Shown: positions 32,106 through 32,972 of the stretch, piece after piece
How positions within the stretch are numbered: the stretch's first letter is position 1
How the letters are laid out: the number at the start of each line of letters is the position of its first letter
Origin: an uncultured Clostridia bacterium
GTDB lineage: Bacteria; Bacillota; Clostridia; Oscillospirales; Acutalibacteraceae
Length of the DNA: 32,972 nucleotides
Reading direction: 5' to 3'
Assembly: GCA_905235625.1 (NCBI GenBank)
Contig: CAJOLX010000015.1
Location: 1 to 32,972, forward strand
Translations under genes and position numbers: made by a program
Notes under the pieces: model-generated
What the model saw: the letters and a program-made list of their open reading frames with translations, nothing else
The model's database searches: none
What the model was told of the DNA's origin: nothing

Positions 32106-32900
32106 ATGAAAAGAATGATTTCAATATTATTACCGTTTATTCTTCTTATCTGTTTGTTTGCATGTGGAAAACAGACAGAACAGTTAACTAATCAATATAT
32201 TGAAACGAGTATATCAAATTCGAATGATGTCGAAGAATCTCAAGACACTGTTGACAGTGAAATTGGGGGAGATTTTGAACCGTGTAATCACATATATAAT
32301 TATCATCAAATAGACGGCTGGCTGCTGGATTATGTTGATTCTTTTGAGCCCGGTCTTTATCACAAATATGCGGATTTGTTTCTCAAGACGGAAGATTTTA
32401 ACAGACGTGCATTTATGGATTACTTCGGAATACCGAAAGAGGATTATTGGAAAATCTATAATAAAGATTCAATACTTGCTGAGCCTGATGCTTATAATAT
32501 CGAATACTACAATCCGGACGTTTGGTTTTCCGATGATTATTACAAGGATCCTTTGTTTATTCAGGCCTCAAAGATCGCTCCCGAAGAAAACAGCGTAACT
32601 ATCAAGCCCAAGGATGATACCATTCATACCGATCGATACTTTACAATCTGTGAATCACTGATTGATTATGTGGGCGAGAAAGAATTCAATGAATTCAGAA
32701 ACAAATACGGTGGTACAGCAGATTTCAATATTCTGAAATTTGTTGATGAATTTGATATCTCAAGAGATGATTTTGAGAAATTGACGCAGACGCATTTTGC
32801 TGACTTTACCTTCAGCATATATAATTCAGATTATGTTTACGGCACGCCCGAAATGCAAAAAGAATATTTTGAAAAGCATATTTTAAACACAGCGGAATAG
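32106..32900 (+). CDS. Lipoprotein of unknown function at the end of the ABC cluster
   Basis: This 264-residue predicted lipoprotein has the signal sequence MKRMISILLPFILLICLFAC, with Cys20 lipidated. ATG 32106 has AGGAG upstream. An acidic linker runs to about residue 60 ('SNSNDVEESQDTVDSEIGGD'). The rest is a mixed domain with two internally similar parts: 'KTEDFNRRAFMDYFGIPKED' and 'DFNILKFVDEFDISRDDFEK', both ending in an 'I-x-x-(E/D)-D-(Y/F)' pattern. That suggests a duplicated small helical unit. A role as substrate-binding or immunity protein is possible but unproven. Confidence 0.75.
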   Translation: MKRMISILLPFILLICLFACGKQTEQLTNQYIETSISNSNDVEESQDTVDSEIGGDFEPCNHIYNYHQIDGWLLDYVDSFEPGLYHKYADLFLKTEDFNRRAFMDYFGIPKEDYWKIYNKDSILAEPDAYNIEYYNPDVWFSDDYYKDPLFIQASKIAPEENSVTIKPKDDTIHTDRYFTICESLIDYVGEKEFNEFRNKYGGTADFNILKFVDEFDISRDDFEKLTQTHFADFTFSIYNSDYVYGTPEMQKEYFEKHILNTAE

Positions 32901-32972
32901 AAGTATCCGTTAAGATTGCACAATCGAGAGAGCCGTATAGCGGCAAAATGAACAAACTTTTTTGATTGAACA

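Overview
The window looks like a chromosomal segment of a gut-type low-GC Gram-positive bacterium (Clostridia, probably near Oscillospirales/Ruminococcaceae). The grounds are rpsO next to pnp with Firmicutes-type promoters and GGAGG ribosome sites, an LPxTG-anchored giant protein, BspA-like leucine-rich surface proteins, a family 4 glycosidase and SPP1/PBSX-type phage lysis genes. No rRNA, tRNA, CRISPR array, transposase or integrase was found. Taxonomy is inferred from gene content, not measured.

Layout. (1) 1-320 has no gene and carries a terminator-like hairpin. A sortase-anchored multi-domain adhesin runs to 6302 and lacks its signal peptide, so its 5' end appears broken near 321-335. (2) 6417-8753 (minus) is a BspA-like surface protein with two near-identical InlB-type repeats. 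(3) 9109-11372 is a coupled pair: a GH4 NAD/metal-dependent glycosidase with an unusual Cys-Asp-Ala-Pro motif and a PfkB-family sugar kinase. A NhaC-family antiporter with its own promoter follows. (4) 13341-16915 (minus) is rpsO, pnp and a secreted GH16 beta-glucanase.

(5) 17094-20690 is the most interesting locus. A LexA/CI-type repressor with an intact S24 autoprotease faces, across a two-promoter region, a tightly overlapping operon: Cys-rich sigma-like factor, small helical protein, baseplate-like or unknown protein, N-acetylmuramoyl-L-alanine amidase, XhlA-like membrane coiled coil, SPP1-type holin and a 23-residue membrane peptide. The layout resembles the xre/xpf control and xhlA-xhlB-xlyA lysis ends of the defective phage PBSX, but no head, terminase, sheath or integrase genes are present. 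It is a candidate domesticated, damage-responsive lysis or release module.

(6) 20818-22341 is an orphan mmsA-type aldehyde dehydrogenase whose consensus promoter is overlapped by a perfect 10-bp inverted repeat. (7) 22468-27497 holds a 1307-residue secreted protein full of CxxC repeats, and a lipoprotein. (8) From about 27,600 to the end the DNA is visibly much more AT-rich. This region holds a PadR regulator with a membrane partner, a small DUF2712-like secreted protein, three different six-helix membrane proteins, one short ABC ATPase, a 35-residue membrane peptide and a lipoprotein. It looks like an acquired peptide-handling or envelope-stress transporter cassette.

All function calls come from reading motifs; no database search was run.
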